From contig NZ_JAQTIC010000003.1 of assembly GCF_029433445.1 (NCBI RefSeq), positions 124,001 to 188,000 on the forward strand: a DNA stretch of 64,000 nt, in the 5' to 3' direction. Origin of the DNA: Lactobacillus sp. ESL0701. Lineage in GTDB: Bacteria > Bacillota > Bacilli > Lactobacillales > Lactobacillaceae. The first letter of the stretch is position 1. The number at the start of each line of letters is the position of its first letter. Below the pieces are notes generated by a model that had not been told where the DNA came from, did not search any database, and saw only the letters and a list, made by a program, of their open reading frames with translations. Made by a program: the position numbers and the translations under genes. Shown here piece by piece: positions 1-7,537 of the stretch.

Positions 1-885
1 TTTTGCTTGGTTGTGACAACTGTTTTATTAAGAAATAAGATAGTTAAGTCGGTTAATCTGTTTCATCAAGTTGGTGAAAAGATAGCTAAACGAAATTTGG
101 ATTTTAAAATACCACAATCTAATATTAAAGAATTTGAACATGCTTTGAATGCAATGGCAAAAATGCAGTCAGCTTTAAAAGAATCATTGATAAGCAAATG
201 GGCACAGGAACAAAGTCAGCAGCAAGAAGTCTCTGCTCTTAGTCATGACTTAAAAACTCCGCTCACTATTATTCATGGTAATAGTGAGTTGTTACTCGAA
301 GATAACAATTTGACTCAGCAGCAGCGAGAAAATTTACAAAGTATTATGCGTAATACTATTCAGGCTGATGAATATTTAGATTCACTCAGAGCAGCAACTA
401 ATGGCGACGTTGAACAGGCAGAAAATATTGATTTGAATATTTTGCAAAGTATAATTATTCAGCGTGCTCAAGAACTAGTTTATCCTAAAAAAATCAAGTT
501 AATACAAAGTGGCATTATGTCGGGTTATGCTTATTTACAAAAAAGTCATATTATTAGAGCAATAATTAATGTCATTGAAAATGCAGTTACCTTTACGTCT
601 ACAGGCGAAGAAATTAAGTTATCTTTTAAAAATCGAACAGGACAGGTGCAAATTGGTATTTATGATCAAGGCCCAGGCTTTTCTAAAAGTGCCTTATTGA
701 ATGCAACTAAGCGTTTTTGGAAAGAAGACCAAGCACGCAAAATTAATGGGCATAGTGGTCTAGGGCTATGGTTTGCTAATGATGTTGTTAGTAAAAATAA
801 GGGACAACTAATTATCAAAAATGGTTCTAGTGGTGGTATTGTTTTGATAAATTTAGTCAAGATTGACAATAAACATGAAAATTAA
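1..885 (+). CDS. Sensor histidine kinase, C-terminal part (5' end outside window)
   Basis: The reading frame is open from base 1, so the sensor and membrane N-terminus lie upstream of the window. After a HAMP-like linker the visible part has the H box SHDLKTPL (phospho-acceptor His encoded at 244-246), the N box (INVIENAV), the G1 box DQGPGF and the G2 box SGLGLWF, so both the dimerisation/phosphotransfer and ATPase domains are present and intact. It would autophosphorylate and pass phosphate to a response regulator, presumably encoded just upstream. The stimulus cannot be told from this fragment. It ends at a bidirectional terminator shared with the convergent lactonase gene. Confidence 0.9.
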   Translation, partial: FCLVVTTVLLRNKIVKSVNLFHQVGEKIAKRNLDFKIPQSNIKEFEHALNAMAKMQSALKESLISKWAQEQSQQQEVSALSHDLKTPLTIIHGNSELLLEDNNLTQQQRENLQSIMRNTIQADEYLDSLRAATNGDVEQAENIDLNILQSIIIQRAQELVYPKKIKLIQSGIMSGYAYLQKSHIIRAIINVIENAVTFTSTGEEIKLSFKNRTGQVQIGIYDQGPGFSKSALLNATKRFWKEDQARKINGHSGLGLWFANDVVSKNKGQLIIKNGSSGGIVLINLVKIDNKHEN

Positions 886-886
886 A

Positions 887-925
887 AGGAGTCCATTCTT
901 AATGAATGAACTCCTCGTTGTTTAT
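887..925. terminator. Bidirectional terminator between convergent genes
   Basis: Inverted repeat 887-898 / 904-915 (AGGAGT..CATTC with one mismatch), 5-nt loop, T-rich flank. It lies between the kinase stop and the convergent lactonase stop. Confidence 0.7.
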
Positions 926-934
926 TAAAACTAA

Positions 935-1960
935 TTATTCAAATAAGACACAAGTACCTTCTGGTACGGTAATACCTTTTTGAATTGGGGTTAGACAACC
1001 ATTCTCCGCGTCCCGAGTGTAAAGCGTGGCGTTATCTGTATTTTGGTTAGCGACCACCACGTATTGTTCTTTTTCGTCCCAATTAAAGTCACGTGGGAAC
1101 TCACCGAACGTGGAAATTCGTTGAGCCAGCTGCAAAGTATGGTCGGGCTTAATACCAAAGACAGTAATTGAATTGTGACCACGGTTAGAAACATAAAGAT
1201 ATTTGCCATCATCGCTCATCCGAATGGCTGCTGCGCCGTTATGTTCAGTGTAGTCTTCAGGAATGGTCGAATAAGTTGCAATATTTTCAAAAGTCCAGTT
1301 ATCTTCGTCAAATTTAACGACGTTGATTTTGCTGGACAATTCGCCGGCAACGTAAAAGTACTTGCCATCAGGACTGAAAACAATATGACGACTGCCAAAT
1401 CCCGGTTCGTTCTGGTAACTTGCTAAGTGTGCTAATTTTTGATTTTTGAAACTATAAAAGTCAACACGATCATTACCTAAATCACAACTAACTAAATTGC
1501 CATTAGGTGTTTCATCAAAAAAGTGGGGGTGTGGACCGTCGACTTGTTCAGGTTGTGGTCCTAGAGTGTCAGCCGTATGGGTTACTGAATCCAGCAGCGT
1601 CAATTTGCCGTCTGCAGTATAAGAAAAGACTGCCAATTGAGCTGTATGGTAATTGGCTGTATAGAGCCGTCTTTGCTCTTGATTGATGCCAATATAGGCA
1701 GGAGATGAACCGACTGTTAAATAAGAATCAGTTTCTTGGTATGAACCATTAATTAATTTATAGGCACTAATTCCGCCTTTATCACCCGCGTTATTAATTG
1801 TAAAAATTAGGTCATGATCTTGGACAAAATAAGTTGGTCCACCAACTTTGATAATTTCCTTTGCCTGACCTATTTTAGCTGTTGAATCCTTGATTTCAAG
1901 CGGTAATTCGTAAATTCCGGTGGCTGTATTTTTAGTGTAGCCGCCAATTAATAGCTTCAT
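935..1960 (-). CDS. pgl: Lactonase family protein (6-phosphogluconolactonase-like, seven-bladed propeller)
   Basis: 341 aa. The start at 1960 (MKLLIGGYT) is chosen over an upstream in-frame start at 2014 because a GGAGGT ribosome site lies just before it. The sequence matches the YbhE/Pgl beta-propeller type of 6-phosphogluconolactonase: N-terminal IGGYT, the HPHFFDETPNG segment carrying the conserved His, and repeated blade motifs such as SPDGKYFYVAGE and SDDGKYLYVSNR. The family hydrolyses 6-phosphogluconolactone in the oxidative pentose phosphate pathway; some members act on other lactones, so substrate is inferred. It is single-gene and divergent from the ATPase gene. No signal peptide, so cytoplasmic. 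Confidence 0.85.
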   Translation of the reverse strand: MKLLIGGYTKNTATGIYELPLEIKDSTAKIGQAKEIIKVGGPTYFVQDHDLIFTINNAGDKGGISAYKLINGSYQETDSYLTVGSSPAYIGINQEQRRLYTANYHTAQLAVFSYTADGKLTLLDSVTHTADTLGPQPEQVDGPHPHFFDETPNGNLVSCDLGNDRVDFYSFKNQKLAHLASYQNEPGFGSRHIVFSPDGKYFYVAGELSSKINVVKFDEDNWTFENIATYSTIPEDYTEHNGAAAIRMSDDGKYLYVSNRGHNSITVFGIKPDHTLQLAQRISTFGEFPRDFNWDEKEQYVVVANQNTDNATLYTRDAENGCLTPIQKGITVPEGTCVLFE

Positions 1961-2086
1961 TTTTGAACCTCCAGTTAAATTTTGTAATATAATTACTCTT
2001 AATAAGTATAGCACGAAGTGTTATATTTAAATTTGTGTAGTTAGCTTTATTAAAAGCAGAAAATTTTAGTTAAGAAGGTACCGTTA

Positions 2087-4852
2087 ATGGACGAAAATAA
2101 AATTCGTGAACTTTATGCAAAAAATGATGTTGCGGAAGTTTTTACTAATTTAAATTCTTCATCTGATGGTCTAAGTTCACAAGAAGCTGCCAAAAGATTG
2201 CAAAAATATGGTCCCAATGAGATTAAAAAATCCCAAGAAGAATCACAGTGGAAAGTTTTTTTCAAAAACTTTATTAGTATGATGGCAATTTTGTTGTGGA
2301 TTTCAGGTGCAATTGCAATGTTCAGTGGCACACTTGAGCTGGGAATTGCAATCTGGATGGTGAACATTATCAATGGTTTGTTTAGTTATTGGCAAGAACG
2401 TGCGGCTAAACGAGCAACAGATGCGTTAAATAATATGTTGCCGACCTATGTGCAGGTCATTCGTGATGGCAAAAAGGTGCAGATTGATTCTAAAGAGTTA
2501 GTCCCAGGGGATGTATTTGTCTTGCAGGCTGGGAATGCGATTCCTGCTGATGCTCGGCTGATCTCGGCAAGTTCAATGCAAGTTGATCAAAGTGCCTTAA
2601 ATGGTGAGTCAGTACCAGAATCGAAGACAACAAAGTATGATCCTGGTGAAGGCAGTTACGCCGAAACTAACTTGGTTTATTCTGGGACAACAGTTGGTGC
2701 CGGAACAGCCCGGGCAATTGCCTTTGCGACGGGAATGAATACCGAGTTTGGTCGAATTGCGAAATTAACGCAAAAGCAGGACGAGGTCGATAGTCCATTA
2801 ACGCGGGAACTTAATCGTTTGACCAAACAATTATCAGTTATTGCGGTTTCGATTGGGGTCTTGTTCCTAATTGCGGCCATTTTCTTTGTTAAGTATCCGT
2901 TCGCCAAAGCCTTTATCTTTGCGCTGGGAATGATTGTTGCCTTTATTCCGGAAGGATTATTACCAACAGTTACCTTGAGTTTGGCGCAAGGTGTTCGCCG
3001 GATGGCGAAAAAGCACGCCTTGGTTAAGGAATTAAATTCCGTGGAAACCTTAGGTGAAACGACGGTTATTTGTTCGGATAAGACGGGAACATTAACGCAA
3101 AACCAAATGACAATTCACTACATTTGGACTTTGAAAAATGAATACAAAGTTACAGGTAATGGATATGTTAATAATGGTCAAGTTGAATTAAACGGTAAGC
3201 AATTATGGTATGAAGAAAACCCAGACCTACATAAATTAATTCAGATTGCTTCTCTTGATAATGATACCGCGGTACAGCCAAGCAAGGTTAAGGGCGGCAA
3301 GCCGAAGATTTTAGGTACGCCAACTGAAGCTTCATTAATCATTATGGCGCAAAAAGCGGGCTTTGACCGGCAAAAAGTGCTGGTGAAATACCCAAGAATG
3401 CGGGAATTGCCGTTTGATTCTGATAGAAAACGGATGTCAACAATTCATCGCTGGAACGATCAGCAATATATAATTTTCACTAAAGGTTCCTTTAGTGACG
3501 TGATTAAGCAGTGTGACCAAGTACAAGTTGATGGTCAAGTTCGGTCAATGACACAAGATGATATTGATCGGGCTAATAAGGTTAATGCGCAGTATGCTGC
3601 TCAAGGCTTACGAAGTATGGCGATGGCTTACCGGATTGTTGACCGCGATGATACCGATGTTTCTAAGTTAACAATCGCTAACGCTGAAACACACTTGGTC
3701 TTTGTTGGGCTAACAACAATGAGTGACCCGCCACGACCAGAAATTTACAACGCTGTTAAACGGTGTCATGAAGCTAAGATTAAGATTATCATGGTTACTG
3801 GTGACTCTAAATTGACTGCCAAGTCAGTCGCAGTTCAGATTGGCTTGACTTCTGACAAGGCGCGCGTTATCTCTGGAACAGAGCTTGAAGAAATGAACGA
3901 TAACGATTTACGTGAGGCCTTGAAGGGCGAAGTTATTTTTGCTCGGGTTGCTCCAGAACAAAAGTACAAAGTTGTTAAGACTTTGCAAGAAAATGGTGAA
4001 ATTGTCGCTTCCACTGGTGATGGGGTTAATGATGCACCAGCCTTGAAGCAAGCTGATATTGGTATTGCAATGGGAATGACCGGTACGGACGTTGCTAAAG
4101 ACGCTGCCAACATTATTTTGACCGATGACAACTTTGCTTCAATTGTTGCCGCAATTGAAGAAGGACGGGCCGTTTATAGCAATATTCGGAAGTTCTTAAC
4201 GTATATTTTGACTTCCAATGTTCCTGAAGCCTTTCCATCAATTTTGTTCTTGTTCTCTGGTGGTTTAATTCCACTACCAATGACAGTTATGCAGATTTTA
4301 ACGGTTGACTTGGGAACGGATATGCTCCCAGCATTAGGGCTTGGTGGTGAAGCTGTTGACCCAGATGTCATGAAGCAGGCGCCAAGAAAGCGTAGTGAGC
4401 ATCTTCTTAACCGTAGTGTTATCCTTCATGCGTTCCTATGGTATGGCTTGATTTCAAGTATTATTTCAATTGGTGCCTACTTCTTTGTTAATGCTCAAAA
4501 CGGTTGGCCGCAAGCTGCTTTAGCTGCCAGTGGTTCTGTTTACATGCGGGCAACGACGATGGTCTTAGGCGCAATTGTCTTTACTCAAATTGCCAATGTT
4601 TTGAACTGCCGGACCAACAGAGTTTCGATTTTCAAGAAAGGATTATTCAGTAACCATAACATTTGGTACGGGATTATTTTTGAAATCTTACTGTTCTTTG
4701 TTTTAACGGTAACTCCTGGTCTACAACAATTATTCAACACAACGAGATTATTACCGACAGATTGGTTATTCCTCTTCTGTCTGCCAATTCCGCTAGTATT
4801 GATTGATGAATTACGTAAATGGCTCTTTTTCCACAAAAAAGTTAAAGAGTAA
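2087..4852 (+). CDS. P-type (P2) cation-transporting ATPase
   Basis: 921 aa, a normal length for P2 ATPases. It shows the N-terminal cation ATPase domain, TGES-like actuator loop (LNGES), M4 motif PEGLLPT near residue 289, the phosphorylation motif DKTGT with Asp331, a KGSF nucleotide-binding motif, the hinge TGDGVNDAPAL and about ten membrane spans including a C-terminal block. The PEGLL form of M4 is closer to Na,K-ATPase-like (P2C) enzymes than to the PEGLP of SERCA-type Ca pumps, so ion choice (Na/K versus Ca) is open. Monocistronic: own 5' region and a strong terminator directly after. Confidence 0.9.
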   Translation: MDENKIRELYAKNDVAEVFTNLNSSSDGLSSQEAAKRLQKYGPNEIKKSQEESQWKVFFKNFISMMAILLWISGAIAMFSGTLELGIAIWMVNIINGLFSYWQERAAKRATDALNNMLPTYVQVIRDGKKVQIDSKELVPGDVFVLQAGNAIPADARLISASSMQVDQSALNGESVPESKTTKYDPGEGSYAETNLVYSGTTVGAGTARAIAFATGMNTEFGRIAKLTQKQDEVDSPLTRELNRLTKQLSVIAVSIGVLFLIAAIFFVKYPFAKAFIFALGMIVAFIPEGLLPTVTLSLAQGVRRMAKKHALVKELNSVETLGETTVICSDKTGTLTQNQMTIHYIWTLKNEYKVTGNGYVNNGQVELNGKQLWYEENPDLHKLIQIASLDNDTAVQPSKVKGGKPKILGTPTEASLIIMAQKAGFDRQKVLVKYPRMRELPFDSDRKRMSTIHRWNDQQYIIFTKGSFSDVIKQCDQVQVDGQVRSMTQDDIDRANKVNAQYAAQGLRSMAMAYRIVDRDDTDVSKLTIANAETHLVFVGLTTMSDPPRPEIYNAVKRCHEAKIKIIMVTGDSKLTAKSVAVQIGLTSDKARVISGTELEEMNDNDLREALKGEVIFARVAPEQKYKVVKTLQENGEIVASTGDGVNDAPALKQADIGIAMGMTGTDVAKDAANIILTDDNFASIVAAIEEGRAVYSNIRKFLTYILTSNVPEAFPSILFLFSGGLIPLPMTVMQILTVDLGTDMLPALGLGGEAVDPDVMKQAPRKRSEHLLNRSVILHAFLWYGLISSIISIGAYFFVNAQNGWPQAALAASGSVYMRATTMVLGAIVFTQIANVLNCRTNRVSIFKKGLFSNHNIWYGIIFEILLFFVLTVTPGLQQLFNTTRLLPTDWLFLFCLPIPLVLIDELRKWLFFHKKVKE

Positions 4853-4856
4853 AAAT

Positions 4857-4890
4857 AAAAAGCCGCTTATATATTGGGTAAGCGGTTTTT
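4857..4890 (+). terminator. Rho-independent terminator after the ATPase gene
   Basis: Stem AAAAGCCGCTTA / TAAGCGGTTTTT with a ~9-nt loop followed by a T run. Confidence 0.85.
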
Positions 4891-4926
4891 ATTATGCTAA
4901 AATTAGTCATTAAGGAGCAGCAAAAA

Positions 4927-5307
4927 ATGAAATGGATATCTACAATAACGCAAATTGGTCAGCAAGCAATTGAACCTGAAGATAAGATGGTTATTTTGTT
5001 TGGTGAAAATGTTACTAAAGACCTAGTAGATGTGGCGGTCATACAAAAATTTAGTTCGCAGACACCTCCTAGTACGTTTGTTTTTAAAAAAGGTGATACA
5101 ATCACGATTGATGGTCAAACTTATGTTGCCGCTTTTGTCGGGAGTATGGTTGAAAGTAATATGCGGGTTTTGGGACATGCAACTTTATTTTTAGACCAGA
5201 TAAAGCCCCACAACCCACTAGCTAATGGTATTTACCTTGAATTAGGAACTAAACAAACGTTGCCGAGATTTAGGGTAGATGATGATATTGTTTATGAGCA
5301 TAGATAA
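4927..5307 (+). CDS. PTS glucitol/sorbitol IIA-like protein lacking the phospho-histidine
   Basis: 126 aa from ATG 4927, preceded by AAGGAG; the in-frame ATG at 4894 sits in the terminator tail and has no ribosome site. The body matches the PTS IIA-Gut family (MVILFGE..., VGSMVESNMRVLGHATLFLD). In E. coli GutB the active-site region reads FIHCHG; the aligned segment here is VIQKFS, with no histidine, so phosphotransfer from HPr is unlikely. No IIB or IIC genes lie nearby. I infer a stand-alone protein of unknown, perhaps regulatory, role. It is 13 bases upstream of the AI-2E family gene and probably cotranscribed with it. Confidence 0.75.
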   Translation: MKWISTITQIGQQAIEPEDKMVILFGENVTKDLVDVAVIQKFSSQTPPSTFVFKKGDTITIDGQTYVAAFVGSMVESNMRVLGHATLFLDQIKPHNPLANGIYLELGTKQTLPRFRVDDDIVYEHR

Positions 5308-5320
5308 TTAGGATGGTTTA

Positions 5321-6523
5321 ATGGAAAATCAACGAAAACACTTGAAGCGCAGTATTTTTGAAAAATGGTTTTTAAATAATCGCTTTAGTATTGTACTGCT
5401 TAATATCTTATTGTTCTTCCTTGTAATCTGGTTGTTCAATAAGATTTCTTTTGTTTTAAATCCAGCACGGCTATTTTTTAGTGCTATTTTGCCGCCACTT
5501 TTACTAGCAGTAATTCAATTTTATATTATGAATCCACTGGTAGATCTGCTTGAGCGGAAATTCAAAGTGCCGCGAGTTGTTACAATCGCTGGTCTATTTA
5601 TTTTAGTGGCCTTATTACTTATTTGGATTATCAATATTTTGTTGCCGATTGTTCAAACTCAGATTAATTCGCTAATTAAACATTGGCCGCGTATTTGGCA
5701 TGAAGCGACTGTTGTTGTGCAGGATAAGTTAAGTGATCCGCAGTTTCATAGTGTTAAAAATAATATTAATGATGCGATTAGTCGCGCGCAAAATATGTTA
5801 TTCAAGTCGAGCCAAACGGCAATTAACGCGGCACTAGACAATATTTCATCAGCAATTAGTATTATTACGATTGTTTTTATGACAGTCGTTACCGCACCGT
5901 TTATCTTGTTCTTCATGCTTAAAGATGGTCATAAATTACGACCTTATATTACGGAATTCGCGCCTAAACATTGGCAACAAAGTTTTAGTAAATTGTTATA
6001 TGAAATCAATGCTGCCTTAGCCTCATATATTCGTGGTCAGATTACCGTTGCTTTTTGGGTGGGCATTATGTTTGCAATTGGCTACACTATTATTGGGCAG
6101 CCGTATGCAATTGCCTTGGCAGTTTTAAGTGGCGTGTTAAACTTGATTCCATATTTTGGAACTTTTATTTCCTTTATACCTGCCTTGGTTATTGCAGTCA
6201 TGATTTCGGTGCCAATGGTAGTTAAGGTACTTATTGTGTTTGCTATTGAGCAGACAATTGAGTCGCGGGTAATTAGTCCGCTTGTATTAGGCAATAAGAT
6301 GGCAATGCACCCAGTTACCACGATTTTACTTTTAATCGGTGCCAGTTCCGTTTGGGGACTTTGGGGCGTAATTTTTGGGATTCCAATCTATGCAATCTTG
6401 AAAATTATTATCATGCGCGTGTACAATTATTATCGTAAGGTTTCGCAGGTCTTTGCGGAGGATAAGAATGTTGCTTTAACCACAGAAGCTGCAGCTAAGA
6501 AAGAAAAAATAACAAAAGAATAG
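5321..6523 (+). CDS. AI-2E family transporter (PerM/YtvI-like membrane protein)
   Basis: 400 aa with about eight hydrophobic segments, two near the N-terminus, a long central soluble stretch, then a C-terminal block with the family signature regions (LNLIPYFGTFISFIPA and a conserved ISPLVLG.KMAMHP motif). The family includes the autoinducer-2 exporter TqsA but also Na+/H+ antiporters and uncharacterised permeases, so the substrate is unknown. It follows the IIA-like gene at 13 bases and ends at a terminator. Confidence 0.85.
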   Translation: MENQRKHLKRSIFEKWFLNNRFSIVLLNILLFFLVIWLFNKISFVLNPARLFFSAILPPLLLAVIQFYIMNPLVDLLERKFKVPRVVTIAGLFILVALLLIWIINILLPIVQTQINSLIKHWPRIWHEATVVVQDKLSDPQFHSVKNNINDAISRAQNMLFKSSQTAINAALDNISSAISIITIVFMTVVTAPFILFFMLKDGHKLRPYITEFAPKHWQQSFSKLLYEINAALASYIRGQITVAFWVGIMFAIGYTIIGQPYAIALAVLSGVLNLIPYFGTFISFIPALVIAVMISVPMVVKVLIVFAIEQTIESRVISPLVLGNKMAMHPVTTILLLIGASSVWGLWGVIFGIPIYAILKIIIMRVYNYYRKVSQVFAEDKNVALTTEAAAKKEKITKE

Positions 6524-6524
6524 G

Positions 6525-6553
6525 AAAAGTGTGGTTGTAGGCCGCACTTTTTT
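6525..6553 (+). terminator. Rho-independent terminator
   Basis: Stem AAAAGTGTGG / CCGCACTTTT (one G-T pair), T run after it. It begins right after the AI-2E gene stop and precedes the trmL ribosome site. Confidence 0.75.
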
Positions 6554-6568
6554 ATTAAGGAGAAAATA

Positions 6569-7126
6569 ATGACAAACCATGTTGTATTGTATGAACCACT
6601 AATGCCGGCTAATACTGGTAATATTGCCCGGACTTGTGCGGGAACAAATACAGTGCTAGATTTGATTGAACCATTGGGCTTTCAAATTGATGATAAGAAG
6701 ATGAAGCGTGCGGGACTTGATTATTGGGATAAAGTAGATGTTCGCAGGCATGATGATCTTGAGGCTTTTTTGAAAACCTTGGGTCCGCAAGATGAAATGT
6801 ACTTAATTTCTAAGTTTTCAGCGAAAAATTACGCCGAAGTTGATTATACTGATGAAGATAAAGACTATTATTTCGTTTTCGGAAAAGAAACAACGGGTTT
6901 GCCGGAAACTTTTATGCGGGAATATTATGATCGCAACTTGCGTATTCCCATGTCAGATAATATTCGCTGTTATAATCTGTCTAATTCCGTGGCAATGGTT
7001 TTGCTTGAGGCGTTACGCCAACAAGGCTTTCCAAATATGGAAACAGCGCACCATTATGAAAATGACAAGTTAAAGGATGATTATAATCGGCCTGAACGTT
7101 ATGAGAGAAATTTAGGAGAAGAATAA
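6569..7126 (+). CDS. trmL: tRNA (cytidine/uridine-34 2'-O)-methyltransferase TrmL
   Basis: 185 aa SPOUT-class enzyme. N-terminal EPLMPANTGNIARTC, the knot motifs GKETTGLPE and IPMSDNIRCYNLSNSVA are typical of TrmL (YibK). It methylates the wobble ribose of tRNA-Leu isoacceptors using S-adenosylmethionine. Slightly longer than E. coli TrmL because of a charged C-terminal tail. Its stop overlaps the next ATG by one base (TAATG), so translation of the two is coupled. Confidence 0.93.
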   Translation: MTNHVVLYEPLMPANTGNIARTCAGTNTVLDLIEPLGFQIDDKKMKRAGLDYWDKVDVRRHDDLEAFLKTLGPQDEMYLISKFSAKNYAEVDYTDEDKDYYFVFGKETTGLPETFMREYYDRNLRIPMSDNIRCYNLSNSVAMVLLEALRQQGFPNMETAHHYENDKLKDDYNRPERYERNLGEE

Positions 7127-7518
7127 TGGATTTTGTTAAAGAAACACCAGTGATGGTTAAAAATTTTCACTATGACATTAATGAAGAACCAGAAACAAAG
7201 GATCAAGTTAATTTTGGCTTGAAAAAAGTTGAAAAACAAAACGATGACGGTACAACTGATGCTGGTCAAGATGGTAGTTACTTTGACGTGACGGTAATTT
7301 TTGATGTTGCGCCAGCTCCCGGAGAATTTTCTGTTAGTGGGATGATTAGCCAAATTGTGCAAATTAAAAATTATTTTGGTGATGGCAGCGATCTTGATAA
7401 GACTGACTATAAATTACTTAGTCGACCACTAGTTGAATATATTGAAACCTTAACTTATGAAGTTACGCAAATTACCTTAGATCAACCGGTTAATTTGAAC
7501 TTCCAAGCTAATTTTTAG
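7126..7518 (+). CDS. DUF1149 family protein
   Basis: 130 aa, acidic, cytoplasmic, no signal peptide or membrane segment. The start MDFVKETPVMVKNFHYD and the length agree with the DUF1149 family found across lactobacilli and streptococci; the beta-rich pattern (FDVTVIFDVAPAPGEFSVSGMISQIV) resembles SecB-like folds, but that is inference. It overlaps trmL by one base and is 19 bases before ftsK, so it is in an operon with both. Function not established. Confidence 0.8.
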   Translation: MDFVKETPVMVKNFHYDINEEPETKDQVNFGLKKVEKQNDDGTTDAGQDGSYFDVTVIFDVAPAPGEFSVSGMISQIVQIKNYFGDGSDLDKTDYKLLSRPLVEYIETLTYEVTQITLDQPVNLNFQANF

Positions 7519-7537
7519 CTCTTGATTAGGTGCAATT

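Noticed and set aside
7099-7362. 87-codon minus-strand frame over the DUF1149 gene
   Set aside because: No ribosome site and it lies opposite a well-placed operon gene with family identity.
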